Positions 32,035-32,182 of a DNA stretch of 32,182 bases are shown here, piece after piece. The position numbers and the translations under genes are program-made. The notes beneath the pieces were generated by a model. That model searched no databases. It worked only from the letters and a program-made list of their open reading frames with translations, and was not told where the DNA came from. Position 1 is the first letter of the stretch. Each line of letters begins with the position of its first letter. The stretch is from Cyanobacteria bacterium UBA6984 (GTDB lineage Bacteria > Cyanobacteriota > Vampirovibrionia > Gastranaerophilales > Gastranaerophilaceae), in the NCBI GenBank assembly GCA_002450015.1, contig DJYG01000058.1, forward strand, positions 1-32,182. The letters are read 5' to 3'.

Positions 32035-32182
32035 ATATAATGTGGGTGATAGATAAAACAAAACAACGGATATGTGTTTTAAAAGTTACCAAAATGTGAA
32101 AACAGATAATGCCATATATTTTTATATTATTTGTTTCATGAAAAAAGTTTAATACAATGTTGTTCGTATCGACAAGAACAAT

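Noticed and set aside
32157..32182. Start of a gene at the right edge
   Set aside because: The ATG has no ribosome binding site and only eight codons are visible.

Overview
The window is an AT-rich bacterial chromosome segment. It uses the standard code, and short Shine-Dalgarno sites (AGGAG/AAAGGAGG) sit before most genes. Gene content suggests a gut-type, non-photosynthetic relative of Cyanobacteria (Gastranaerophilales, Vampirovibrionia, formerly Melainabacteria). The reasons are a one-piece tmRNA whose tag starts ANNNVVVADF and ends ALAA, an NADPH-type GltA glutamate synthase, and several lineage-style proteins without known domains, notably the family starting MGMAASQARFLNLTARK. This taxonomic call is inference from recognition, not a database result.

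Layout, left to right. Bases 1-188 are a G+C-richer, hairpin-filled stretch, followed by a 5'-truncated pilin-like gene remnant (210-395). Bases 511-5576 hold a leftward block: gltA, a secreted/envelope protein, pgi and an Na+/H+-antiporter-family permease. A strong terminator after pgi overlaps the permease start codon. Bases 5700-7975 hold two tandem paralogues of unknown function. A rightward operon follows: thrS, a double-helicase protein and a Cas4/RecB-like nuclease (8284-14536), with overlapping start/stop codons. Then come another tandem paralogue pair of unknown function (14674-15925), a SpoIID-domain protein, HU, a short TPR-like secreted protein, NagZ, a membrane-anchored class-A-beta-lactamase-fold protein and a SWIM-SNF2 helicase. 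ssrA (tmRNA) lies at 23760-24159 on the minus strand. A 21-bp copy of its 3' end lies 184 bp away, the mark of an old integration event. The right part holds a DUF378 protein, a repeat protein, a 601-residue coiled-coil protein, an ArsB/NhaD-type permease, an ABC-F protein overlapping an aminotransferase, and a two-zinc-ribbon protein.

Two themes deserve attention. First, the thrS-coupled helicase/nuclease pair looks like a rearranged AddAB: a degenerate SF1 helicase half is fused to an intact UvrD-type half, and a PD-(D/E)XK nuclease with four C-terminal cysteines is encoded separately. Second, four sites resemble sigma-28 (FliA/SigD) promoters (TAAA-N15/16-GCCGA or a near variant). They stand before both MGMAASQ paralogues, the 601-residue coiled-coil protein, and an unseen gene beyond the right edge. 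This would place otherwise unknown proteins in one regulon, perhaps linked to motility or the cell surface.

No tRNA, rRNA, CRISPR array, intact transposase or integrase was seen.
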